Assembly: GCA_028718465.1 (NCBI GenBank)
Contig: JAQULX010000028.1
Span: 1 to 14,467 of the forward strand
Direction of reading: 5' to 3'
Source: Dehalococcoidales bacterium
GTDB taxonomy: Bacteria; Chloroflexota; Dehalococcoidia; Dehalococcoidales; UBA3254
Length of the DNA stretch: 14,467 nt
A program made the translations under genes and the position numbers. Positions 1 through 6,328 of the stretch are shown in pieces (position 1 is the stretch's first letter; every line of letters starts with the position of its first letter). The notes under the pieces were generated by a model. That model had not been told where the DNA came from. It saw nothing but the letters and a program-made list of their open reading frames with translations, and did not search any database.

Positions 1-69
1 CTTTTGTACCCGATCAGTTAAAACGTCTATCTTGTTAGTCTCTTCTACACTTAATAAGTTTACAGCCAT
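1..69 (-). CDS. N-terminal fragment of an unrecognised protein downstream of the TRAP genes
   Basis: An ATG on the minus strand at 67-69 opens a frame that stays open for 23 codons to the left edge. It is preceded at normal spacing by a strong Shine-Dalgarno sequence (GGGAGGGG, spacer about four A). The visible residues begin MAVNLLSVEE and are mostly polar, with no signal peptide. The family cannot be recognised from so short a piece. It lies 111 bases downstream of dctM on the same strand. It may therefore be the next gene of the transporter operon, perhaps an enzyme for the imported substrate. A TATAAT-like box on the minus strand at 137-142 has no convincing -35 partner, so read-through from dctM seems as likely as a separate promoter. 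Confidence 0.6.
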   Translation of the reverse strand, partial: MAVNLLSVEETNKIDVLTDRVQK

Positions 70-180
70 TTTTCCCCTCCCAGTTGCTCCATTTTTACTT
101 CTTTTTTATGATCAAATCAACATGATTGCGAAAATTATTATATTTAGTAGCGCCTTTTCCTGAGTTCAATCAAATTATCA

Positions 181-1488
181 CTATTTAATCATTATGCCAG
201 GTAGATACATGGCGATTTGCGGGAAAGCTATTACCAGAGTCAAGATCACTATTATGGATGTTAAAAACGGCCAAATTCCTTTGAATACCTGGTACATAGG
301 CACTTCACTGATCATCCCGGAAATCACGAATACATTCATGCCTATAGGAGGAGTAATTAAAGCCATTTCACACATCATGACAAAAATAATTCCAAACCAT
401 ATAGGATCAAATCCCAGGTTATCCATGATAGGCAAGAAGATGGGAAGTGTAAGCACCGTCATGGCCATGGTATCCATGATGGCACCCAAAAGTAAATAAA
501 CGAGAAGTATGATTACCAGAACCACATATCGTGAGACTGCTAAATCCCCCACGAAAGCAGCCAGCCAGGCAGGAATACCACTCATCACAATAAAATAATT
601 AAAGATCATGGCTCCGATTAAAATCGTAAAAATCGCGCCAGTGGTCTTGGTGGTAGATTCCAGGGATGAAATGGTGTTCTTCAGGTTAATTTTTCTCGTA
701 GCAACACCAATCACAAAAGCTGCAAAAGCGCCTACACCGGCGGCTTCCATGGCTGTTATGACACCTCCCCAGATGCCACCCAGCACTATTACAATCAATA
801 TTACTACTGGCCATACATTTTTAATTGCCTTGATCCTCTCGACCCAGGCTGTTTTAGCTCCACCGGGCCCAATGTGAGGATTAAGCCGGGTCCACAAATA
901 GATCGCAAACATGAAGAGTGCCGTCAGGATGATTCCTGGAACTAAACCCGCCATGAACATCTTGCCTACTGAGACCTGTGCAATAAGAGCATAGATAACC
1001 ATGGGAGTACTGGGTGGAATAAGAATTCCCAGAGTGCCTCCTGAAGCAATGCTCCCGGTTGCTAATCGGGGATCATATTTAAACCGTTTCATCTCCGGAT
1101 AGGCAATTGAGGACATGGTGCTGGCACAGGCTATACTGGAGCCACAGATTGCCGCAAATCCACCGCAACCCCCGATAGTTGCCATTGCCAGTCCACCAGG
1201 TAAGTGCCCAAGCCACTTATACATGGCATCATAAGCCCCACGAATTATCCCGGAAAAGTAAGCAAACTCACCCATCAGAATAAAAAGGGGCAGAAGGGTC
1301 ATGTCGTAAGAAGCCACAGTACTAAAGGTGATGGTGTGAAGTTGAGTAACGGCACCCGGGTACCCGGCAATTAAAAAATATCCAATGAATCCAATCGCAG
1401 CCATAGCCAATCCAATTGGAATACCCGTAACCATTACGGCGAATAGAACAATCAAACCCACCCAACCCGCTACTATTGGGCTTAACAT
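181..1488 (-). CDS. dctM: TRAP transporter large permease subunit (DctM family)
   Basis: This is the large membrane subunit of a tripartite ATP-independent periplasmic (TRAP) transporter, which uses an ion gradient to import an organic solute (usually a carboxylate) handed over by DctP. The 435 residues are almost entirely hydrophobic helices, and the length is normal for DctM (about 425-440). Family hallmarks are visible: MTLLPLFILMGE at 63-74, the Gly/Ser/Cys-rich stretch around 98-125, and GSIASGGTLGILIPPSTPM at 145-163, which is the classic DctM signature. The ATG at 1486-1488 has a GGGGGAG ribosome site about 8 bases upstream. It follows dctQ by 67 bases on the same strand. DctQ is encoded separately, so this is the three-gene layout and not a fused QM permease. 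The substrate cannot be read from the permease. Confidence 0.95.
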   Translation of the reverse strand: MLSPIVAGWVGLIVLFAVMVTGIPIGLAMAAIGFIGYFLIAGYPGAVTQLHTITFSTVASYDMTLLPLFILMGEFAYFSGIIRGAYDAMYKWLGHLPGGLAMATIGGCGGFAAICGSSIACASTMSSIAYPEMKRFKYDPRLATGSIASGGTLGILIPPSTPMVIYALIAQVSVGKMFMAGLVPGIILTALFMFAIYLWTRLNPHIGPGGAKTAWVERIKAIKNVWPVVILIVIVLGGIWGGVITAMEAAGVGAFAAFVIGVATRKINLKNTISSLESTTKTTGAIFTILIGAMIFNYFIVMSGIPAWLAAFVGDLAVSRYVVLVIILLVYLLLGAIMDTMAMTVLTLPIFLPIMDNLGFDPIWFGIIFVMMCEMALITPPIGMNVFVISGMISEVPMYQVFKGIWPFLTSIIVILTLVIAFPQIAMYLPGIMIK

Positions 1489-1555
1489 GTCGAAACTCCC
1501 CCCTTGCCTTCATGTTATGTGTTGACTCCAAACACCCCCTGTAACAAGGGAATAT

Positions 1556-2080
1556 TTAGCTTATGGGTCTCTTGATCGCGTTGGTTAATGAATGGAGAAA
1601 TTCAGTTAATATTTCCAGGGCCATTATCAGACAACCAAAGGCTGCAATTATTATGAATGGCGCCAGTGGGATTGAAACCATAACTGTAGTCCGACCGGTA
1701 GACGATACCAGCTCTTGCAACCCAAATTTCGCCAGGTAGAAGAAGATCAAAAGCATTATTGCAGATCCTATAAAATATGCAAAGCTTTGCACTATGGCTA
1801 AAACCCGTCCAGAAAGATGGGTAACGAGTAATTCGACAAATATATGTCCTTTTTTAAAAGTACAGTAAGGAAGTGCTAAAAAAACAATAAAAACCATTGC
1901 TAATTGCTGATATTCCAAATCTCCATAGACAGGAGTTTTTAATACATAGCGCCCAAATACATCAACCGGAACGAAAAGCATCATCAGAAATAAGGAAATC
2001 AATGAAATCACCCGCAAAGCTCTGGACAAACTGTGGATTCCATTTTCAATAGAAACCCCTGTTCTACTGAATAACATCAT
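1556..2080 (-). CDS. dctQ: TRAP transporter small permease subunit (DctQ family)
   Basis: This is the small four-helix membrane subunit that pairs with DctM in TRAP transporters. The frame is open much further upstream (to 2239), overlapping dctP, but the natural start is the ATG at 2078-2080. It has GGGAG six bases upstream, and it gives a 174-residue protein of normal DctQ size. A second ATG follows directly. Hydrophobic segments lie near residues 22-40, 58-75, 92-115 and 136-157. The DctQ signature is visible as DVFGRYVLKTPVYGDLE at 40-56, including the conserved Arg44 and the Gly53/Glu56 pair, followed by the polar KKGHIFVELL at 76-85. It sits 127 bases behind dctP, with a stable inverted repeat in the gap, and 67 bases before dctM. 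Operon membership is strongly supported by order and strand. Confidence 0.92.
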   Translation of the reverse strand: MMLFSRTGVSIENGIHSLSRALRVISLISLFLMMLFVPVDVFGRYVLKTPVYGDLEYQQLAMVFIVFLALPYCTFKKGHIFVELLVTHLSGRVLAIVQSFAYFIGSAIMLLIFFYLAKFGLQELVSSTGRTTVMVSIPLAPFIIIAAFGCLIMALEILTEFLHSLTNAIKRPIS

Positions 2081-2146
2081 AGCATGCTCCCATGTGTAGG
2101 TCTCCGAGATTTCTACGTTAACCCCTGGATGAAATCGACTTAAGGA

Positions 2147-2180
2147 GGGTATTGTGAAGGAGTATTTCTTCACAATACCC
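2147..2180 (-). promoter_or_regulatory. Intercistronic hairpin between dctP and dctQ
   Basis: The arms GGGTATTGTGAAG (2147-2159) and CTTCACAATACCC (2168-2180) are perfect 13-bp complements around an 8-base loop, which could tighten by one G-U and one A-U pair to a tetraloop. There is no T tract on either side, so it is not a standard intrinsic terminator. It begins 27 bases beyond the dctP stop codon and ends 66 bases before the dctQ start. In this position such hairpins usually protect the 3' end of the binding-protein mRNA or reduce downstream transcription, so that binding protein is made in excess of permease. That role is inferred from the arrangement. Confidence 0.75.
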
Positions 2181-2207
2181 GATTTACACCGATATGGAGC
2201 CCCGGTA

Positions 2208-3353
2208 TTATTTGTACTCGGCCAGCATCTTATCGACATCCTCGAGCATAGCCGTACTCTGTGGTCCCAGATTTTTTAGAGCATCCGATTTAACCGTTTC
2301 CGCAGCTTGGAAAATAGTTGTCATTTCAGAATCGGTGAAAGTGGATACCGTCATACCTTGGTCCTCTAATAGTTTAATAAACATCTTATCGTTTTCCTGT
2401 ACGCGGGCCAGGTAGGCACTTTTGTATTCGTCAATGGCTTGATTGACGCCCGACTGAACGTCTGCCTGCATACTGTCCCAGACATTCTTGTTCATAATTA
2501 TAAACAAGCAACCCTGGGTGAGAGGATTCGAAACGGAATATTTTACGACTTCATAATATTTTTGCTGTAAAACCTGCTCGTATGCAGTGTAAACCCCATC
2601 CAGTACTCCCCTCTGGAGAGACATATAAACATCGGTAGTAGCCATTGAGGTGGGTACTGCGCCAATTTTTCCGATAATATTGAGCACGTTTTTATCAGAA
2701 GCTCGTATTCTTAAGCCTTTCATATCGGCAACGCTATTGACAGGATTAACAAAATAAAAGTTCATGACCGGAGTAGGATTAAAGGCCAACACTTTGTATT
2801 TTGCCAGGGATGTAAAATACCCTTTGTCCAGAAGTCGCCACATAACATCGATGCGTTGAGCTCTATCTCCAAATCCAATCCCGGGCAACTCAAGTATTGT
2901 CTCCATGGGAAATTGATTGGGGTATTCGCCAGGCGTCAGGTTAGCGATATCACAGGCACCACCATTGAGTAAATTCAGGAAATCCCCTGGTTTACCTAAC
3001 GTGTTATGATAAAAAGTAAATTCAACCTTGCCTCCAGTATTTTTGGTTATAAACGAACCCAGTTCATCATCAGCGAGGGCATCTTTTGCTCCGGGATTAT
3101 AAAAATCCACAAATTTGAGATTATATGCTGAAGGTGCCGAGGAAGATGAGGGAGCCGTGCTTGCAGGGGCGGCAGTTGAGGCCTGGGTTTGGGTTGGAAC
3201 CCCAGTGTTGGCTGCGACTGGACTGGTGGCAGGTGCTGAGGTAGTTGAGGAAGGTGCAGGACTGGATGAGCAGGCGGCTGCAAGAGACAATGAGATTAGT
3301 ACCAAGGCCAGACTAATAGCAATAATGAGTGACGTAAACCGTGCCTTAGACAT
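2208..3353 (-). CDS. dctP: TRAP transporter substrate-binding lipoprotein (DctP family)
   Basis: This is the extracytoplasmic solute receptor of the TRAP system. The ATG at 3351-3353 has AAGGAG six bases upstream. Residues 1-27 are a signal peptide ending in AAA before Cys28, so the protein is probably a lipoprotein anchored to the outer face of the membrane. About 48 residues rich in Ser, Thr, Pro and Ala (29-76) form a flexible tether. The DctP fold follows from Tyr77. It carries the family region GLRIRASDKN (213-222) with the expected substrate-carboxylate arginine at 217, and GAVP at 231-234, a normal DctP landmark. Total length is 381 residues; without the tether it matches the usual 310-330. 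Lipid anchoring fits a single-membrane cell envelope. It is the first gene of the minus-strand operon and is divergent from the response regulator. The ligand is unknown; Arg217 makes an organic acid likely. Confidence 0.94.
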   Translation of the reverse strand: MSKARFTSLIIAISLALVLISLSLAAACSSSPAPSSTTSAPATSPVAANTGVPTQTQASTAAPASTAPSSSSAPSAYNLKFVDFYNPGAKDALADDELGSFITKNTGGKVEFTFYHNTLGKPGDFLNLLNGGACDIANLTPGEYPNQFPMETILELPGIGFGDRAQRIDVMWRLLDKGYFTSLAKYKVLAFNPTPVMNFYFVNPVNSVADMKGLRIRASDKNVLNIIGKIGAVPTSMATTDVYMSLQRGVLDGVYTAYEQVLQQKYYEVVKYSVSNPLTQGCLFIIMNKNVWDSMQADVQSGVNQAIDEYKSAYLARVQENDKMFIKLLEDQGMTVSTFTDSEMTTIFQAAETVKSDALKNLGPQSTAMLEDVDKMLAEYK

Positions 3354-3521
3354 GTTCTACTCCTTTATAACATTTTTTACCATAATATAATGCGGGTAAC
3401 ATTCACTTTCCGCTTCTTAAAGAATCATTATTGGCATCATGTAAACCATTCGATTTCCCCATTCCTGTATCTCTAAATTTATGAATTATTAAAATGTTCC
3501 TGATAATCGGCCCGGTAAAGT

Positions 3522-3550
3522 TTGTTTTCGAGATAGTTATTCTTTATAAT
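3522..3550 (+). promoter_or_regulatory. Sigma70-type promoter for the two-component operon
   Basis: TTGTTT (3522-3527) and a perfect TATAAT (3545-3550) are separated by 17 bases, the optimal spacing. Transcription would start near 3557 and leave a 5' leader of about 130 bases before the response regulator. This is the best promoter match noticed in the window. Confidence 0.65.
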
Positions 3551-3634
3551 AATAGCGCATCCTGTATCCAAGTCGAATTGCGCTTGTGTACTCACATATG
3601 ATAAACCCGATCGCGGAAACACGGTAGGTTCCAA

Positions 3635-3646
3635 AGTACATGTACT
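3635..3646. promoter_or_regulatory. 12-bp perfect palindrome, candidate operator
   Basis: AGTACATGTACT reads identically on both strands. It lies in the predicted leader of the regulator mRNA, about 80 bases past the likely transcription start and 40 bases before the start codon. A palindrome of this size could bind a dimeric regulator such as the LuxR-type helix-turn-helix protein encoded next to it. A single copy of 12 bp can also occur by chance. Confidence 0.35.
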
Positions 3647-3674
3647 AAAGAGCAGATTTTATCGACCCGGCGTT

Positions 3675-3679
3675 GGAGG
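3675..3679 (+). promoter_or_regulatory. Ribosome binding site that fixes a TTG start
   Basis: GGAGG is followed by six bases and then TTG at 3686-3688. No ATG occurs in this frame before residue 71 of the response regulator, which already lies within the receiver domain. The TTG with this site is therefore the only well-supported start. Confidence 0.75.
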
Positions 3680-3685
3680 TTTTTA

Positions 3686-4399
3686 TTGATCTCATCTGAA
3701 GAGTTTAATGCCGCGAATTCAAGTGGAAATGGCTCCAATAAAACCAGAATCATAGTTGCTGATGACCATCAGCTAGTGCGCCAGGCGCTTGTCAGTCTAC
3801 TCGAAAAACAACCGGATTTTGAAGTTATTGCGCAGGCTGCAGATGGAGAAGAAGCAGTTAATGGTGCAAGAAAAACCATACCTGATGTAATTATTATGGA
3901 TATATCCATGCCTAAGCTTAGCGGCCTTGAAGCTACTCGATTAATTAAAAGTCAATATCCCCAGATAGGTATACTGGCACTAACTGTTCACAGCGATAAC
4001 GAACATGTTTTGAGTATACTCCAAGCTGGTGCCGGCGGGTACTTGACCAAAACTGCCTCAGATAGTGAAATCGTCCAGGCAATACGAGCCCTGGCGGCCG
4101 GAGACACGGTTTTGTCTCCGGCTATTTCCAAACAAATTTTTACATACGCTTTCCAATATTTCAAAAAACCTCTGTATCCAGTTACCAGTGATAAACTAAC
4201 CGCAAGAGAGATGGAAACGCTCAGGCTGGCTGCTAAAGGCGTATCTAATAAAGAGATTGCCGATAGACTGGGGATAAGTGTACGCAGCACCAAGGCCTAC
4301 CTGACCAACGTATTTCAAAAATTGAATGTAGCTTCACGTACCGAAGCAATTGCTGTCAGTCTGCAGTCTGGCATCCTGACTCTGGAGGACCTGTATTAA
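3686..4399 (+). CDS. NarL/FixJ-family response regulator
   Basis: This is a cytoplasmic DNA-binding regulator switched by phosphotransfer from the kinase encoded next to it. The receiver domain spans about residues 20-138, with the acidic pocket Asp26/Asp27, phosphoacceptor Asp72 (in VIIMDISMP), Thr100 and Lys122, all standard. A linker of about 45 residues leads to a LuxR/GerE helix-turn-helix at about 168-230 (LTAREMETLRLAAKG, then SNKEIADRLGISVRSTKAYL). The total is 237 residues, slightly above the family norm because of an 18-residue polar N-terminal extension. The TTG start is set by GGAGG six bases upstream. It is transcribed divergently from dctP and followed after 17 bases by its kinase. 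Regulation of the TRAP operon and of its own promoter is the simplest inference. The ligand and regulon are not visible. Confidence 0.95.
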   Translation: MISSEEFNAANSSGNGSNKTRIIVADDHQLVRQALVSLLEKQPDFEVIAQAADGEEAVNGARKTIPDVIIMDISMPKLSGLEATRLIKSQYPQIGILALTVHSDNEHVLSILQAGAGGYLTKTASDSEIVQAIRALAAGDTVLSPAISKQIFTYAFQYFKKPLYPVTSDKLTAREMETLRLAAKGVSNKEIADRLGISVRSTKAYLTNVFQKLNVASRTEAIAVSLQSGILTLEDLY

Positions 4400-4416
4400 A
4401 GAGGTTTTTCGAGATC

Positions 4417-5508
4417 GTGATAACGCAATTTCAAATCAAGAATAAAAATAACATCTTAAAAAATCCACATTTCTGGATAATTACCTTCGTTACGCTGGCT
4501 CTGATTTTTGTCTATTCAAGTTGGCCATGGCGAGAATGGCAACTCCAGCACGGAATTTGGCGCTGGTTCCCATGGCTCTCGTCTTTGTCGTATCTGGCGG
4601 TAACAGAAATTAACATGCGTATTATTGGTATCCTTCTTTTGATACCAATAGTGTACGCCACAATAGCTCTTAGATTGAGAGCCGCATTTTTTCTGTGGGT
4701 CATCTCGCTGGCCGGGATTCTACCATTAATCACTAAACTCTGGTCCACCAGTAGCTCCCTGATAACCAACCTTGGTTTTTTCTTATTGCCAATTGTTATT
4801 GCATTACTAATAAAAATTGAGTTCGAACTGCGGCGCAAAGATCGATTGTCATTTATCCACGAACAACAAAAATACACCTCGCTAATGCTCGAAACACAGG
4901 AGAAAGAACGGAAGAGAATTGCTCATGAACTACATGATGAAACAATACAAACCCTGGTAGCTATAGCGAAGAGGTCCGAGTCAATTTTAAACACCGAAGA
5001 TAATGAGGATATATTATGGATTAAAAAGGAAGTACTTCGTACTGTAGACGATGTGCGCAGGATTACCCTTGATCTAAGACCCAGCATATTAGATGATCTA
5101 GGTTTGATACCGGCGTTAAGATGGCTGGTAGACCGTATCAATATAGAAAGCGAGGTAAAAACGCTAATACATATAAATGGCGCTGAACGCAAATTATCCG
5201 ACCATATTGAGATCGCTGTATTTCGAATTATCCAGGAGGCATTAAACAATATCAGGTACCACTCTAAAGCAAAAGAAGCAAAAGTGATTCTGGATTTCGG
5301 CTCCCAATCTCTCAGCATTACAATCCAGGATGATGGTTCCGGCATTTCGCACATCGAGAACCCTTCCAGTCTTTTATCTAGAGGTAAAATGGGATTAATC
5401 GGGATACGTGAAAGAATTGAGTTGCTTGGAGGACAATATCAAATACAATCACACCCAGGAGAAGGAACGCAACTTCTATTTGAAATCAAGTATTCCACCT
5501 GTCTGTAA
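4417..5508 (+). CDS. Membrane-bound sensor histidine kinase (HisKA_3 type)
   Basis: This is the partner kinase of the upstream NarL-type regulator. The N-terminal half is membrane-embedded, with helices near residues 18-33, 68-85, 89-106 and 116-135. The first loop (34-66) is rich in tryptophan. A short linker leads to the dimerisation/phosphoacceptor helix EKERKRIAHELHDE (162-175) with His173 as the predicted phosphorylation site. The HATPase_c domain follows, with the N-box around 274-278 (EALNN), DDGSGI at 305-310, GLIGIRER at 326-333 and GEGTQL at 348-353. The length is 363 residues. No PAS, GAF or HAMP domain is apparent, so sensing must lie in the membrane region or come through a partner such as DctP. 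The start is GTG at 4417; GAGG at 4401-4404 is 12 bases away, rather far, so translation may depend on coupling with the upstream gene. Confidence 0.93.
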   Translation: MITQFQIKNKNNILKNPHFWIITFVTLALIFVYSSWPWREWQLQHGIWRWFPWLSSLSYLAVTEINMRIIGILLLIPIVYATIALRLRAAFFLWVISLAGILPLITKLWSTSSSLITNLGFFLLPIVIALLIKIEFELRRKDRLSFIHEQQKYTSLMLETQEKERKRIAHELHDETIQTLVAIAKRSESILNTEDNEDILWIKKEVLRTVDDVRRITLDLRPSILDDLGLIPALRWLVDRINIESEVKTLIHINGAERKLSDHIEIAVFRIIQEALNNIRYHSKAKEAKVILDFGSQSLSITIQDDGSGISHIENPSSLLSRGKMGLIGIRERIELLGGQYQIQSHPGEGTQLLFEIKYSTCL

Positions 5509-5520
5509 CAGGTTTTAAAT
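5497..5520 (+). terminator. Possible weak terminator at the kinase stop codon
   Basis: ACCTGT (5497-5502) and ACAGGT (5508-5513) form a 6-bp stem with a 5-base loop that includes part of the TAA stop, followed by TTTAAAT. The stem is short and the T run is broken, so any termination would be inefficient. Confidence 0.35.
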
Positions 5521-5901
5521 TCAATTAGCAAGATAGAGGTTCTGGAGATAACATTATATCGGCCAATGCCGTATTTCGGGAACAGATCAGCAACAAGACT
5601 ACAAACTTAATTAGTGAACAATCTATCACCGGGTTGAAATGTCGGAACTTGCCAGGCATTTATTTGTGCAGAATAAACCGCAAGAGACAGCCAATTAATA
5701 ATACATGCCTTCCAGAGGAGTTGCAAAAAACAGTCTCCACCGGAAGGCGCAACCATCAGTGTGCATATTTTATATCAAGTGTCGAGAAGTCTAACGAACC
5801 CTGTTCATTATTACGCCTTAACAAATCATCAGAAGGCTACCGGTCTTTTAATCCGGTATCGGTCTCAGCGATGGCGCCAACCTTTTTGGCTGAGATCTGA
5901 A
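5509..5901. other. Gene-poor stretch after the kinase
   Basis: No convincing gene is seen here on either strand. A plus-strand frame at 5634-5900 is open for 88 codons but has no ribosome site, no recognisable family and an unconvincing composition. Near the right end, on the minus strand just behind the small gene, GATCTCAGC and GCTGAGACC (8 of 9 pairs, within 5861-5898) could fold around an inner GCCAA/TTGGC stem. No T tract follows it. Confidence 0.55.
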
Positions 5902-6084
5902 CTATCTGCCTGCTGAGAATTCTTTCGCCTCGGACTCTGATATCATACGGTAGAGTGTAGTTTTTCCGTCATCTTCGGCAATACCTTTAATTGCTTTCTT
6001 ACCGTTTTTCAGAGTAACTAACTGGGGATTTTTGATGTTGGTCTTCTTACGAGTTTTCACGTTGTAGGCAGAGATCACTTTCAT
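5902..6084 (-). CDS. Small basic protein resembling DUF5679, without its cysteines
   Basis: This is a 60-residue protein. The ATG at 6082-6084 has GGAGG eight bases upstream, which strongly supports expression. The first 46 residues resemble what I recall of DUF5679, a short zinc-ribbon-like family common in Chloroflexota and Actinobacteria. Its usual pattern is AYCVKC, then KNP and VTLKNGRPA, then a CPxCGT knuckle and FRI. Here the order is kept (AYNVKTRKK at 6-14, IKNPQLVTLKNGKKAIKG at 17-34, TTLYRMI at 42-48), but all four expected cysteines are replaced and the protein contains none. It is rich in Lys (12 of 60), so nucleic-acid binding is conceivable. It stands alone between the kinase and the methyltransferase on the opposite strand. 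The function is unknown, and the family link is from memory, not from a search. Confidence 0.75.
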   Translation of the reverse strand: MKVISAYNVKTRKKTNIKNPQLVTLKNGKKAIKGIAEDDGKTTLYRMISESEAKEFSAGR

Positions 6085-6208
6085 TTCTTATACCTCCGTT
6101 TTGTTTATTACCCCTCTCTAAATTTTTTGTTTCCAGTCCCCTTCGACCTGTTACTTAATATTATATTGTATTTATAGCTGGAAGATTTCAAATGCAGCGG
6201 TCAAGAGA

Positions 6209-6328
6209 ATGGAATCGGTATTAGAATTTAAGGTAGCAGACCCGTTTGATCGCCTTCTTAAAAATCCGGTAAAATCAGGCGACTCGCTGCGCGAGCCGGA
6301 GGGCAAACGTGAAACAAAATATTTATGA
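6209..6328 (+). CDS. Possible short ORF overlapping the methyltransferase start
   Basis: An ATG at 6209-6211 opens a 39-codon frame (beginning MESVLEFKVADPFDRLL) that ends at TGA 6326-6328, inside the start of the methyltransferase in another frame. AAGAG lies only one base from the ATG, which is too close for a good ribosome site. The GGAGGG site of the methyltransferase lies inside this ORF, so translation of the two could be coupled. The peptide is hydrophilic and not recognised. It may be a leader ORF, a relic or chance. Confidence 0.25.
   Translation: MESVLEFKVADPFDRLLKNPVKSGDSLREPEGKRETKYL

Larger units (their letters stand above)
3354..3685. other. Divergent control region between dctP and the response regulator
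   Basis: These 332 AT-rich bases hold no credible gene and must carry the promoters for both directions. A good plus-strand promoter is at 3522-3550 and a perfect palindrome is at 3635-3646 (separate entries). For dctP, the minus strand has overlapping TATATT/TATTAT boxes near 3388-3395 but no recognisable -35 element. This would fit an activator-dependent promoter, although the evidence is weak. Confidence 0.6.

Noticed and set aside
2081..2239. Longer start for dctQ
   Set aside because: It would overlap dctP and add 53 residues with no DctQ similarity, running through the hairpin; the ATG at 2078-2080 has a good ribosome site.
5634..5900. 88-codon plus-strand frame after the kinase
   Set aside because: No ribosome site, no recognisable family, and a residue mix that looks like random translation; treated as non-coding.
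6160..6191. Promoter for the small DUF5679-like gene (TTGAAA and TATAAT on the minus strand)
   Set aside because: The boxes are individually good but 20 bases apart, outside the usual 16-18; kept only as a note.
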